Positions 11,045 to 23,775 of a stretch of 64,000 nucleotides of DNA are shown here, piece by piece (positions within the stretch are counted from its first letter, which is position 1; the number at the start of each line of letters is the position of its first letter). A program made the position numbers and the translations under genes. This stretch comes from Pithys albifrons albifrons (lineage: Eukaryota > Chordata > Aves > Passeriformes > Thamnophilidae): positions 13,295,566-13,359,565 of the forward strand of contig NC_092467.1 of assembly GCF_047495875.1 (NCBI RefSeq), written 5' to 3'. The notes below the pieces were generated by a model. The model was not told the DNA's origin and made no database searches. It saw only the letters and a program-made list of their open reading frames with translations.

Positions 11045-14000
11045 GAACACCTTAATTAGAGGAACCTTCTAGAAACTTTTGGCATTGTGAAATTTGTTGT
11101 AGCATGGTATGAATTTGCGGCATCCTAAATGAAGTAAGTTCCAGGGTTCTAGTGTCCTGGATGAAAAACAAATTTCTCAAAGCAGTGAATCACAATTAAT
11201 GAACAACCATGCGTCAGTTATTGACATTCCCTTCAGAATATGCTGCACAGCACCAAGATACTTTCTTCTTCTAATAAGGCCTAACGTGACATAAGGTTCT
11301 ATCTGAAGGACCTTCTTGCTTTATTAATCTCATTATGACCACTTGAATTGCTACATCCTCTGTAATGACTAAAACATTTGACTCCCAAGTGTGACATTAT
11401 AATGAGGATGGAGTTCACAGAATAAGGCATTGTATCATTCTCAAAGGCTGTCAGCAAATGGAAATATAAGTCAAATTTCTCATGTACTTTTGCTACTGTT
11501 TCCATGGAAGAACAAACTCAAAAATTTTTCATACTTGTGCATGCAGGATTCCAAACACAACTAAGTATCCTGTCATTAAAGATATGTTTTTTGCATATTG
11601 AAATCTTTAAAAATATAGATGCCTGGAGCACCAATTTTAAAACAAGTATGGTTTAATTATGTGAGTTGCTAAACCTAAAATTGACACTTGTAATGTGTGT
11701 ATATTTTTGGGAAGGACTGGGGCTGAGTCATGGGCCAAATTATATATTTTCTCTTGTTCTTTGCACTTCTCCTGTTCTTGAAAATTTATAAATTGTTCTG
11801 CATTTTCTTGAATGTGCCATTGTTCAGTGGGAGCGTATGATTAAATACTCATTCAGAAACATACATTCATTAAAAAAGTCATCTCTTACTCAAAAACCTA
11901 AAATATCCTGTATAAAATTTGAAAACAAATCTTGTTTCTAAGGAATAAAGTTAAACAAAAGAAAGATAGGAAATAAAATTTAATTCTGCCACTTTTTCTT
12001 CTGCAGGGATCTTGAGAGAGAAAACCTCAGACATTCTTCAGCATGATGGTCTAGAATAAAAAGGCATAATATATGTTGGTGAAGCAATTCTGAGGTATGA
12101 AATGAGTTAGCAGCAACTGAGAGTAAGACTTTATTTTGGAGAATTTTAAGTCTTTCTTGTTTGATTTTTCAGCTGTGTGGAGAGGGTTGTATTGTTTTCT
12201 ATAGAATTAGTTAATCCAGCATATTTCTGGTTTAAGAGAAATTTCTCTGTATGTAATCGCTGCCTTAAAATCTTTCAGCCTTGGCACTACTCGTTGTGAT
12301 TGTCTGCCCGCAGTTTGTCTGTCCGAGCACTAAAAACCCAGTGGCTTCAATTGACTGCATATTCAGGATTTTTTTATACTGTCTTTTTTTAGTGTAATTA
12401 CCTACCTAATGGATACATCCAATTCCCGAAGCTATGGCTTGTTTTCTAATCTTACTGTATGCAGGAAGAGGAGCATAAAAGAATATGTATAATTAAAAAA
12501 AAAGGTTAATTTTTGAATGCAACTTAAAAAACTGTGGAGAACTCCTGCTTTTGAAACTGTCTGGGAAATGCTCCCCAGGTAGTCAGGGAGCCTGGGTTGT
12601 ATTTGTTTGCGGTAAAATTGATATACAAGGGACTATATCTAGGGCTAGAAACCTGCTGACATTTTAGATAGACATATTTCCAAATTACATTTTTACTACT
12701 ACTTTGTCTTTGAATGAGTCAAATTTTGCTCAGACTTTTGCCTTTGTCTTGCTATTTGGCAAAATTCTGCTGTTGAAAACCATTAAGGGAAGCAACAAAT
12801 AGGATAGGTAAGTGGAATCTAATTATCAGTGAGGTAGGGAAAGGGTCATCCATCATCTCAGGTTTAGTCTAGTGAGAGACAGTGTGTAAGAATGTTAAAA
12901 TCTTGTTAGGACACCATTCTCTGCATTCCTGATCATTTCATATTGTATGCATTGCAGAGAGTGAAAAGAATGTAAAATACACTTCCTTTTCCCCTGCCCC
13001 TGATTAGCGAGGTAAACAGGGAGCCCAGAGGATAGACTGTGATAAACTATTGTAAGAAAGCTAGTAAAAGATGCTGTCATATACTGAAAGATTTTTTTTC
13101 TGAGGGCTGTTTTTACTGTTAGTTATTTGTTTTATAAGGTCACTTTCCTACAATGCTATTTGAGAGCGTCTGATGAACCAACATAAAAATTAGTTCCTTT
13201 ATTTATTGTATGGAAGGGATTGTGAGCTTTTGAAAGCTGTATGGTTTGCTAATTATATCATTGTCATTAAATTGTCAAGTTAACTGAATTTTCAGCTTGG
13301 TCTAGGATTGGGCAGAATTTGTTCTCGTTAGTCTTAATAAGAGAGAGAAAACAATTGCACCAGAAGGAGTAATATTTTTCTTAATGTTCTTGGAAAACGA
13401 AACTGCTTCAGGTCATTATAGCACATGTGTGTGATAAATATTTTATCACTGTAAATTGGGCTTAGGCTGGCTCTTTTGGTTTGGGACTCAAGTGTCAAGA
13501 GTGAGCCTGAGTTCCATCTTTCTGCAGTTTTTGTGGTCCATTTTGATTTCATAATTATATTAGAAGTTTTGCTTTATCCTGTGGCACAGGAATTCATACT
13601 GGATATATAAGGCTGTTGCAATCTTGTCAAGAAGACAAGAAAGGTGTTGTTTGGGTTCTTGGGGAAAATTTTTGGAAGGAAAATCATGGATTGAAAAGAA
13701 GGTCTAACCTTCATTTTTCTATTCTTATTTCTTAGTTGGTTGTTCAAGCTGAAGTTGTAACTGCAGTGATGCAAAACTAGAGGCAGGAATAAGGTAATCA
13801 CTACCTAGAAAAAAAGTAATGGATGGTCTGGTATAACAAGATGGTTTTGTTGGTACTTATTTGAAAAGTCTTCTTAATAGGAAAATGAATAGCTGTAGCA
13901 TTTTTAGCCTAGGCTGACTAGACCACACAATGTTTTATACTTATAAAGTTATGTGTATTGAAACTTATGGGTACTCAGTGTTTGCAAATGGTTTACTTAC

Positions 14001-14365
14001 ACTTGCAAGGCTTTGCTCTGTGCATATATGCAATATTCAATGTATCTATATAACATCTCACAATGTTTTGTTAACACTGCAAACATTCTACCTAAATAGA
14101 CAATTTGCATTCATTTTAGAATGCTTGGAGAGAAATGTGGCAGTTTTAATATCCATCTATATGTATATCTATCTGTGTGTGCAGGATGACTGTCAACGTG
14201 GTAGTTTGTATTTGCCAAATCATGATGCTTTCCCATTAATGAATAGACTTGGGACCTAAATAACTTTATAGCTAAGTGATTCAGAAATTAATAAAAGATT
14301 AAAAAAAAGTTTCCCATACTATTTTGTTTATTCTACTTGTTTGCAGGCATTACAACACAGTCTCA
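11045..14365. other. Unique AT-rich non-coding DNA
   Basis: No gene or known repeat is recognised. A small CpG cluster (four sites between 12258 and 12323) lies in otherwise CpG-poor sequence. The minus-strand open frame 13334-13552 (72 codons) has no recognisable content. Confidence 0.55.
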
Positions 14366-14500
14366 AGACACAAAATCATAGGACTGTGGGAGATTTTGAT
14401 CTCCCCTAATTTTTTACATGGTCCCAAAATTAAATCAACTTTACTGTATATTCCTAAAATATATTTGTCTAGCCCTTTCATAAATGTTTGCAATTATGGA
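14366..14500 (-). repeat. Possible very old CR1/L3-like 3' fragment
   Basis: The plus strand begins with AAAATCATAGGACTG and later has TTGTCTAGCC and AATTATGGAGA. These resemble, in the same order, parts of the reverse complement of an ancient CR1 3' UTR: an ATCATAG start, a 'TTTGTCTAACC' word, then 'AATGATGGAGA'. The match is patchy and the intervening bases are diverged, so it may be coincidence. Confidence 0.3.
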
Positions 14501-17500
14501 GAGTCAAAATCCTCATCTGTGAGGCTGTGATCTCAGACTATAGTTTCATTAGGATGGCTGTATTACTTAGTCCAAAGGTTGCTCACTTATAATACAACAC
14601 TGATTACCTTCCATTTTATTGATCTTTATGTGCATCTGAGTTTATTTATTACATCTATTTTAAACTTGGCTGTCAAGGCAGAATTAATAATATCTGAGGT
14701 GTTCATCAATAGATTCTTTTTTTTGGCTAATTTGATGCATTTCTTCAGTCCCTCTGTAATTCAAGAAGCTGATATCTGTATCTTGTAAATTAAGTAGTTA
14801 TAAATTCCAAAATATCCAGAACTGCTAACTCTTAAATTTGAGACATTCAGGACCCTTTTGCAGTTTGTTCTCCAATCCCAAAGCAGTTCTTCCACTGACC
14901 TTACTGAAAGCTGTGAGTGTTCTGCAAACCTCTTTAATCTCCCAAGTCTACGTATTTAGAAAATGAATGATCAGTTAATGCCTAACTTGGGAGAAGTGGT
15001 CCCCACCTTGTGATTTGGAAGGTAGTATTGGTGCCAGAGCTGTACATCTGGCTTATACTCTGCTACCTAAATTGAAAAAAGTACAGCCAGGAGGTAATTA
15101 TGGTCTACATACATCATCCTGGTGGTGGGAACTGATTCTGCCTCTCTGTTATGGTCCCCTTGGGTATGGGCAAGGTGCAGCCATTCTTCAAACTTATATA
15201 GTAAATATCAGTCTATTCCAGTTCAAGTCCCAGCAGTTTTCTGAGAGGGCACAGGCTGATTTTCCACTATGATCCAAAACTCTCTGTCACAGTAGAAAAG
15301 TAGATTATACTGTATCCGTCTGATTAAACTCCTGGGTAAACAGTGTGGAATATTGAACCCTTTACACAAATTTATATGGAGCTTTTCTGACAGGAAAAAG
15401 GTTAATCTATGGCTCTGGAAAGAACTGCACTAGATGTGAGTACAGGTACTCTGGCTTAGCTCCTTACCCGGTGTCCCTCAACATAGTAAGTTTGTATCTT
15501 CTGCTCATTCATTTATTATGATTCCTGTTATATTCTGCTTCCCTGCAACTCCTCTCTTCATTCATTCATCTCAAAATCCTCTAGAGATATGCTGTGTTTA
15601 CTTCAAGTCAGTGGTTCTCTGTGTCAGCCTCCAGCAAGAGCTCTGCTCTCTCAGGCTCGTTTCTCTGGCTCTGAGGCTGACTGAAGATCAGCCCTTTCAA
15701 CATTGCAGCTCTTAGCAGACCTCTCCTTGGATCCTCTGTATTTGGGAGCCATCTCTGTTGCTTCTAGTTTGTTCTGCTGCTGGCCTGATACATTTTTGTC
15801 CAAGATGTAAGGTGAATTAGACTGCATGGCACCTGAAAGAGTTACAATCACATCATGACAAAAGTTCATCTCTCATGTGGTAATTGTTCCTCAGCATCTG
15901 CAGAACTAAATTTAGGTATTCTCACTTCATGAATATATCTGTCAGGTAGGGTTGACTTCTGCTTTCCTTGAGACTACCACTGAGTTCCATGGGACCTAAG
16001 CAGGACGGGATCTATCTGTTAATGCAATTTGTAGTCCCTTTGGGGCAATGAACAGGTTTTTTTAGCTAACTCCACCTGTTTTCACTTCTGTATCCTTGTG
16101 ATTATTCTGAAGGAAAGAAGAGTAAGATGGGGTAAAAGCCATCAGAATTTTAGTACCTGATTGATTTTTACTGTAATTTTGTTCTCCACTTCTAATCTCT
16201 TCATGTAAATAGCCACTAAGAGCTCCATTAAAAAGTTCTTTGATCAGGGTCAAAGAATTATCAACCCAGCAAACTAAAAGTTGAATTGGCAACCAGATGC
16301 TTGCAAGAAATGAGCACCATTTGGATTTGAAATACCTTTAACCAAGATTTAATTACAATATTCATTACTTCAGAGACTAGGAAAACTCAATATGACAATC
16401 TTAAGGGACCAATAGTAATAAAATAATGAATGAAAAATTATAAAATATAAGCCAAGTGAGAGAGTATATCTGTAACAGTAAAAAAATATAATTAAAACAG
16501 TCATTTAATTTTGAACATGATTGTTTTGTGTAGCCTTTAGAGAAAAAGGATAAAGAGAGAATCTACTGAAAAAAACCCACTGAAATACGTCTGCTTGTGC
16601 TCCTGCAGGATGCTCAAGATGGTTATTCTGTCAGTTATGAGTGCTTGCTGTGTATTTGGGTCAATCATAGATCTATCCTGCTGTAACCACTGAAACTTTT
16701 TATTCCTTATTGGCCCAGTTCCTTTGCTGTCACACCAGTGTTAAATCCCTGCCTCTCTGGTACATTACAGAAGAGCCCAAAGGTCAAGGGCTGCTGTAGC
16801 AAAATATACCTGATGTCTAGTCATGATGACCCTCCTGGCAAATTGTAAATAGTTATTACTTGATTTTGTTTCAGAGCAGAAAAATATTTTGAGTTTTAAT
16901 TCAATTATAATTTCTGCAGAATTTGTTTTAATCTTTGTTTCATGCTAGCAAATGTATTTTAATAAATTGTGCATCAGCTCTAGACAGCTCATATAAATTT
17001 TAAAACTAATCCAGGAGTTCAGATGTCAAGTAGTCGTTTTTCAAATGTCAGCAATTTCTGAGACTGCATTTATCCTGGCATTAATGTTTTTACTTGCACT
17101 GTGCTGTGTGATACTGACATTAATCTATTCTGTGTACGAAAGCCACACCTTTTGTAGATAGTATCATGTTGCCACTGAGTGCTTGCTGATGCTGTTTCCT
17201 GCTGTTATGTATATCAAACTGCTGAAATTGTCATCACCTGTAAACAGCTCAGGCCTTTTTGAAGTACTTTCACTGATCTCAGTGAGATTTCTGGTAACCT
17301 GTGGAGGAGAAAAAAGGATACTATTTTTTGAGACAATATTTTGGGTATTGTTTTTACAGTTTGCTACCCCATCTACTTTCTGTATTGTACAGATTTCACT
17401 TTTTTTTTATGGCATCACAATGTGCAAGTATATTTTGAAGGCTAAAATACATGTTTAAAAACACATTTTATTTCCATCTGAAAGATTTTTTTTGTCATTT

Positions 17501-20500
17501 CTAAAATGAAAAGCTTTCAGCTGACTTTTTTATTATTTCATCTTTTGAGGAGATAATTTACTATTCAAACTGTACAAGGCATTTTCTTTTCTGTATGTTA
17601 TTTATATGTGTGTCTAAGAATATGTAGTCTTGTGACTGCTATTATCTCTTTCATTCATTGGTAAGTATTTAATTTACTGCTGTATGTCCCTAAGGATGAA
17701 GACTGTTGCATTTGATTGGATTTTAAAATCTATTTGATGAATTAGGTCCACTGAAGCACACCTTTGATGTGACATGAGTTCTACAGAAAGTATTGGGCAT
17801 GCTAAGAAATGTATGCAAACAATTCTGTTTTCAAAGTCTGCTCCTAAAAATGCAGTAGATTTAACCTAAAGCAATTAAGAAACACAGAAACTGGGTATTA
17901 TTCCTAGCAACAATTCCACATACAATCTTTAAAGTCAAGTCCATTCTTTATGCTTCTCCATAAATCTGCTTTACTCAAAGAAGCAAGGCATGTGGGCAGA
18001 ATATAAAGAGGTGGTAAACTTAAGTAATTTTTAATGAACAGCCATCAGATTGTTGTGCTTTGAAGAAAAGATATACCATGAAAATTCCTCTAGTCATGTG
18101 CTCTGGGCTGTGTATGGCCAATAGCACTTCACTCTTGAAAAACTATAAAGTGGCTGTATCTTCTCCACAGCCAAATATCAATCCAGTTTATAAATAACAC
18201 AAAAGCAGAACTTGCCCCCAAATATGGATTCAGTGACCTCTCAGATGATGAGCTGTCTGTAAAATGTAGATCTTGGATTAGATTTGACAGCTGGACTAAA
18301 GATTTTGTGGGGCTCTATGTAGAGAGCCTAAATGATATGAATGGTTTTCCAAATATGCATTAACCTGTTTATATCTGTTAAAATGTATTAGTTTAGTTGT
18401 TTTGATTCACATTATTTAACTTCAGTAATTCAGTCTTTTAAAAATAAAAAGCACCTCACTCATTCTGAGGGAAGTGGCATTTTTGTGAATAAATTCCACA
18501 GAGATCATTAACAGAAGAAATTAGGCTACCAATATTTTTCAAATAATATGTGAATGAGAAGGGTCAAGGGTAGAATATGGGACGTGTGCTTATGACTGAC
18601 ATTCCATTAGCAGTATTAAGATTCCAGTGTAACTGTTGGCTTTACTTCCATATCATCCATATGCAAAACAGTAGCACCTTTGAAAGTATTAATAATAGTG
18701 TTACTTATTACAAATTATTTCAGCAATTCTGAAGAAAGAAAAAAGAGAATTTATTTCTAAAAGACAAAAAGGACAGGAAATGGAAACCTAACTGAAGAAG
18801 TTTTGAAGGATGTATATTTGATCAGAAGATCGATGACGTGTAAGTTTTATTTTCTAAATTGGTGCTTTCTCTATTATATTTAACTTTATTTCTATCATGT
18901 TCCTGGAATGTATTGCTTAATATTTTTTTTTCATTCACTATTGAAGAAGAATAAAGACTTTCTACTAGTTTTAGATTCTGGTAAACAAGATCTGTCAAAC
19001 TAGGTTTTAGGTTCATTGCAATCTAGTTGACTCAAACTGGAAAAATGTGACTTTCATGATATGTGTCACAAAGATCTTCACTGTGGAGATAAACCATGAA
19101 TGCCTATTAGTAATAATCTTCTAAAGCTGTGCAATAGTCTTTTGCCATTAGAAAATGAATTTGCTCAAAAACTCAAACTTCTGCAGGAATTCAGTGGTTT
19201 CTGTTATTTTTATGTGGGAAACACAGGTCTGTGAGCACCAGTGGTTTAGGAGCTCACAACTATGAAAGAAAATAATTAAAATACATACACAGGATTGGAG
19301 GACTTTAACAAGTTGATCTACGTGACAAAATTTATGCACTCCCTCTGTTGGCAAATAACCCACCAAAACTGAAGTGGATTTTGAAATTTTGTGAGATGGA
19401 CATGTCTGCCTGATGGAACAGTCTGGTCCTTATAACCCAGTGGACCCCTCTGTGTCTGGGGCCAATACTACCTACTTAATTCAAAGTTTGTGTTGCATAC
19501 TACTGTGTAGAATTCAAAACCCTTCTTCTGTCTGAGCATTTCTTATTCCCTATGTTTGCATTATTCATATTCTTTCCTTATATGCTCCCAGATCAAATAT
19601 TCTTTGTAACAATCATACTATAAACCAGAATCTACAGTAGTAATAATATAGCCTTTGCTCTGTCTAAAGAGCAAAGAATATTTCAAACTTTAGAACTCTA
19701 ACACAAAAGAACTAAAATAAAATGAACTCTATGGAAAAAAAATTTTGTGAAAATTTGTGAGTTAAGTTTCTTTCAACCATAGGTGATGCATGTCACAGGG
19801 CTTATTACCAGCCTGGTTTAGTTGTAAAAGGTTTTCAAAAATGTGATAATGTTTTCATTCCATAGTAGAGTGATTTCGTGTGGAGCATCCTCAGTTGCAT
19901 GGTAGGACTCTCATAAGGTAACCAAGTGGACTTCCTTTGTAATGAGTTCAATCTCTGGTCTCATTAGCTTAGCTTGGATATGTTATAATTTTTGATATTA
20001 TTTAAACTTAGTAAGAAACTGTATGTTTTTTTTTTCCAAAATAAAGAGATATGTGTGATCCTAATTTAAAATTATTAGTCTCTGCTAGAAGTACTGAAGA
20101 ATTTTGCCTGAGATCAGATAAGATATTTTCACCAGAGATGTTCAGGACTTTGTCAAAATAGTTTGGATAGTTCCCACAAACTTTGTAACATCTAGATGTT
20201 AGTACTTAGAGCCACACTTGTAGATGGATTGCTGGGGTTATATTCTTATTGCTATTATTCTTTTCATTTATACTTTGCAGTTGACAGTATTAATGATACC
20301 TGCTTGCTTCAATCCACAAACCCACGGCCTGCATATTGCCTGGCTGTGTTCCTTCCCTGCCACAGTAGTACTGCAAAACTCTATCCACTGGGAAAGGAGG
20401 ATGCTTGTCCTGTGAGTGCTTTCAGGGAAGGGGAGAGCTGATTCTATGAGAGCAGATGAAAGCTTGTCTTATTTAGGCTGGAAGAACTGTTTGCATACTA

Positions 20501-22036
20501 ATATGGGTGCATTCCATAAATAGACTGCCATTAGGAGGGAGGAGGAAGGAGTTTTGTGTGTGTATGTTTAGGCAAAAGTCTAGTTTGCAGTGTAAGGATG
20601 AAGTAATTTATTTTCCAACATTCATAACTAGCTTGGAAATTACAAGTATATATTTGCTACAGTGCTAACATAGGGATATGCTCAATACTCCTCTGAGAGG
20701 TGGAATAAGGATTACATTGGAAGGCTGTTAGTGATAGTAAGTGCTCATGGTTTCTAACGCAGAGCTATGAAATACAAACTTTTTTGGGGGGGTGTGGAGT
20801 GGGTTGTGGTGGTGTTGGATTTTTCTTTTTTGTATCACTGTTGTCTGCAAGAATTAAGATTACTCCTTCCATGTGTGTATAATGGGTTTTCAGTGCTGCT
20901 GATCAGTGCTTAGGGACTGTTTTTCAATATGTTTGTTTATTTTGACCCATTAATTTTTTAAACTAAATTTTGACAATGTAAAATGTGAATTACTTGCCCA
21001 TCCTTGATTTTCTGCCCTACTTTAACCTTTTGAATAATCTCATATTAAGACATTCTAAAGATGTATTTATTTATTTATTTCTAATTCATTGTTCCTAAAT
21101 TGCTGTCACTCACTTTCTGGAGGTGTTTTCATATCGTGATCATGCAAACAGTATAATCTATGTATTTATGTTCAGAATATTTGTAGTAGTTACATTCCTG
21201 AGAACATCTCTTGACTGTTGGAAAAAAAAGCTTAGTAAACAGTGCTTCTCCAGTATTGCCATGCCTTCATCTGACAATGAAGCTATTTCATAGGGTAAAT
21301 TATAATGGCTTGAGAGTGTTACAGATTAGTTGCATTCTATTCACTCTAACACTACTGGAGAATACAAATTACATCGTTTGAAATGACTGTTTCCATTTTC
21401 TTGCTTTCAAGGTCAATGGGTATTTTGTGCCCACTTGATACCACTTACTGACAATTCTTTCTGAGTGGCTCACTTGCCATTGAGATAGGTTTGAAAAGCT
21501 GCACAAAAATAAGCACTTTTCAGAGATTCTCAAATTTGGAAAGTGGTTTTTCATTAAATAAAATGGTATGTTTAAGCACAAGATTAGGAACTTGGAATTT
21601 ATGACTCAATTCACTACATAATCATACTTGGGATCACCATCTTACATTGCTTTCTGTGTGCATGGACGTGTGCCTTCATAAATAACTAGAGAAACCAATG
21701 GGAATATTATTTACCTTTTGTGGATATGTAGAGTTTAGTTTTAGCATGCAATGATATGCTAGATAACCTATATAATAAATAGAGATAAAATAAATTATTC
21801 ATTATGACATTGTTTTCTTTCCAATATTTTTGAATGTATTGTATTTACAGGTAGAAAGCCTTTTATGTTAGTGTACATGATTTCATGTGTACTGCTAATG
21901 ACCCTAATTCTGTTTTTTTCATATTGAAAATAGTTTTGTTCTCTTGAGGGACAATATAGCTGAGAATGCTCCAGAAAGTTGAGATTAAAACATGAGCGAT
22001 ACTTTTTCTTTTATTTTTTTTGTTCTTGGGTTTTAT
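14501..22036. other. Unique AT-rich non-coding DNA
   Basis: No gene or known repeat is recognised over 7.5 kb. A G-rich stretch lies near 20781-20820. A minus-strand open frame at 15651-15832 follows a good splice-acceptor-like sequence (AACTCTTTCAG) and is listed separately. The remaining short open frames are of chance length for this base composition. Confidence 0.55.
15651..15832 (-). other. Weak exon-like open frame
   Basis: On the minus strand the sequence AACTCTTTCAG, a good 3' splice-site match, is followed by 59 sense codons and a stop at 15651. The frame begins with two bases completing a codon, as for a phase-1 intron. The peptide is hydrophilic (for example QQQNKLEATEMAPKYRG) and resembles no family I know. 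Frames of this length are common by chance here, so this is a lead rather than a gene call. Confidence 0.12.
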
Positions 22037-22172
22037 AAATCACAGAACCATAAAATGGTTTGGGGTGGAAGGGATCCTAAATATCATTTAGTTTCCATTG
22101 CCCTGCTTTAGGCAGGGATGCCACCCACTAGATCAGGTTGCTCAGGGCCCCATCCAATCTGGCCTAAGGTCT
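22037..22172 (-). repeat. CR1 3' end fragment
   Basis: Reads as the reverse complement of the CR1 3' UTR. It begins AATCACAGAACCATAAAATG and then GTTTGGGGTGGAAGGGATCC, followed by a block close to the usual CCCTGCC...GGCAGGGA, and CTCAGGGCCCCATCCAATCT. The 3' terminus is present and the 5' part is missing, the normal 5' truncation. It is short and diverged. Confidence 0.9.
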
Positions 22173-23180
22173 TAAATTCATTTCTACAACTTTGCAAACA
22201 AGGCAGATCACTCATCTTCATATTAAATGTGAAAGTGATGTACCTTAGTTACAATAGCTACTGTCCTCTTTATACAAAGGTTTGCCAAATCGTAAATGCA
22301 ATTGCAATGTAGTAGCAACTGCTTTCTTGTGATTTCCCTGCACACAGAATAAATTTACTGCTACATGGGTGAGGAGTTTGATAAAAAGCATGTAATGAAA
22401 CCTGACTTGATTTCTAAACTGAACTAAAATCTATTTCAGTCGCTGGATTGAACTAGGTACAATCAACAGCAGACACACTTCAAAAAGGGGTAAGTAGGGA
22501 AGGTGTTACTGACAGATTATACAAGTTTTATTAGGGCTATCTGGGACAGCTCTGAGAACAACTTTGCATTTCAGTAGATGCATGAGATCTAGATATTGCA
22601 TTTTTACAAAGACATGCATACTCTGCATGCAGAGATGAGGGTTTCCAACTGTGGTCTCATTGTAGAGCCCTAATGCCAAACGTAGACTCATCCTTTGGTT
22701 ACTTCCTTGTCCTTGGAGATAATATGAGTTGCAACTACATAGGGGCTTGTTTAAACATACAAATTAGTATGAAATTTGATAGGATGAACATACAAAGTCT
22801 ACTAGTTCTTTATTAATATTCATGCAATCATACTATATTAAAATTTAAACTACTTTGAAAGTTCATTATATTAGTCAGTAAAAAGGCACTCTTTTCTGGA
22901 ATAAAAGTAGTTTCATGTGTGAATAATTTGTAGTAGCATATGCATAAGGAAGCTTGTAAATAAGTTCATTTTTTGAATCTGAGTATCGGTGCAGGCATTT
23001 TTTCGAGTTTTGCTTTGAAGATTATCTTTGAAGATGTCTTTGGATATACCAGAAGTCTATAACACCATATTCCTTTATTTGATCATTTATTCTGTTAGTA
23101 TTTACACCAAAAACTGCCTTTGTCTTTTTTTTTTAATTTTAATATAAGGAATAGCTTCACTAGCATGCACATAAAAAAAA
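22173..23180. other. Unique AT-rich non-coding DNA between two CR1 copies
   Basis: No gene or repeat is recognised. It ends in T-rich and A-rich runs (23125-23180) directly abutting the next CR1 fragment. Confidence 0.55.
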
Positions 23181-23775
23181 GCCCCAGGTGGTTGCAGAGA
23201 GTGATAAAATCTCCCCTGAGTCTCCTCTTCTCCAGGCTGAACAGTCCCAGCTCCCTCAGCCACTCATGGGACTTGTGCTTCAGTCCCTTCACCAGCCACA
23301 TTGCCCACTCCAGCACCTCAATATCCTTCCTAAACTGGTGGACCCAGAACTGGACACAGCACTCAAGGTGTGGCCTCACCAGTGCTGAGTTCAGGGAAAG
23401 AATCACTTCCCTGGTGCTGCTGGCCACACTATTCCTGATACAGGCCAGGATGCCATTGGCCTTCTTGGCCTCCTGGGCACACTGCTGGTCATGTTCAGTT
23501 CCCTGTCAAGTAGAACCCCCAGATCCCTTTCTGCCATGGCCACTGTCCAGCCACTTTGTCCCCAGCCTGTAGTGCTGCAGGGACTTGTGGCCAAAGTGCA
23601 GGACCCAGCACTTGGTCTTGAACTGCACACTGTTGGATTTGGTCAATCTCTCCAGCCTATCCAGGTCCTTCTGCAGAGCCCTCCTGCCTTCCATCAGATC
23701 GACACCCTCCCAAGTCTGACCCTGTCCTTTGTGCAGTAAATACTCAGGTCCCTTGTCATCAAATCTTGTTAAACC
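23181..23775 (-). mobile_element. CR1 retrotransposon fragment, lacking its 3' terminus
   Basis: This is the longest CR1 copy in the window, about 0.6 kb in reverse orientation. It starts on the plus strand with sequence matching the complement of the CR1 ORF2 end (CTCTTCTCCAGGCTGAACAG) and continues back through ORF2 to about 23775, where similarity fades. The CR1 3' UTR and the ATTCTATG terminus are absent from the low-coordinate side, so the copy has been cut at both ends. The ORF2 peptide remnant is annotated separately. Confidence 0.92.
23184..23700 (-). pseudogene. CR1 ORF2 C-terminal remnant (broken)
   Basis: Minus-strand translation gives, in order across more than one frame, the region downstream of the CR1 reverse transcriptase. 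It contains a DLDRLERLTKSN segment, a LHFGHKSL segment, then an intact stretch at about 23184-23427 with [18 protein letters not shown] and the highly typical [17 protein letters not shown]. An in-frame stop and a frameshift near 23510 separate the two halves, and the endonuclease and most of the reverse transcriptase are missing. In an active element this protein carries out target-primed reverse transcription. This copy cannot. Confidence 0.88.

Noticed and set aside
23120..23572. Plus-strand 150-codon open frame
   Set aside because: It is the antisense shadow of the CR1 ORF2 remnant on the minus strand.
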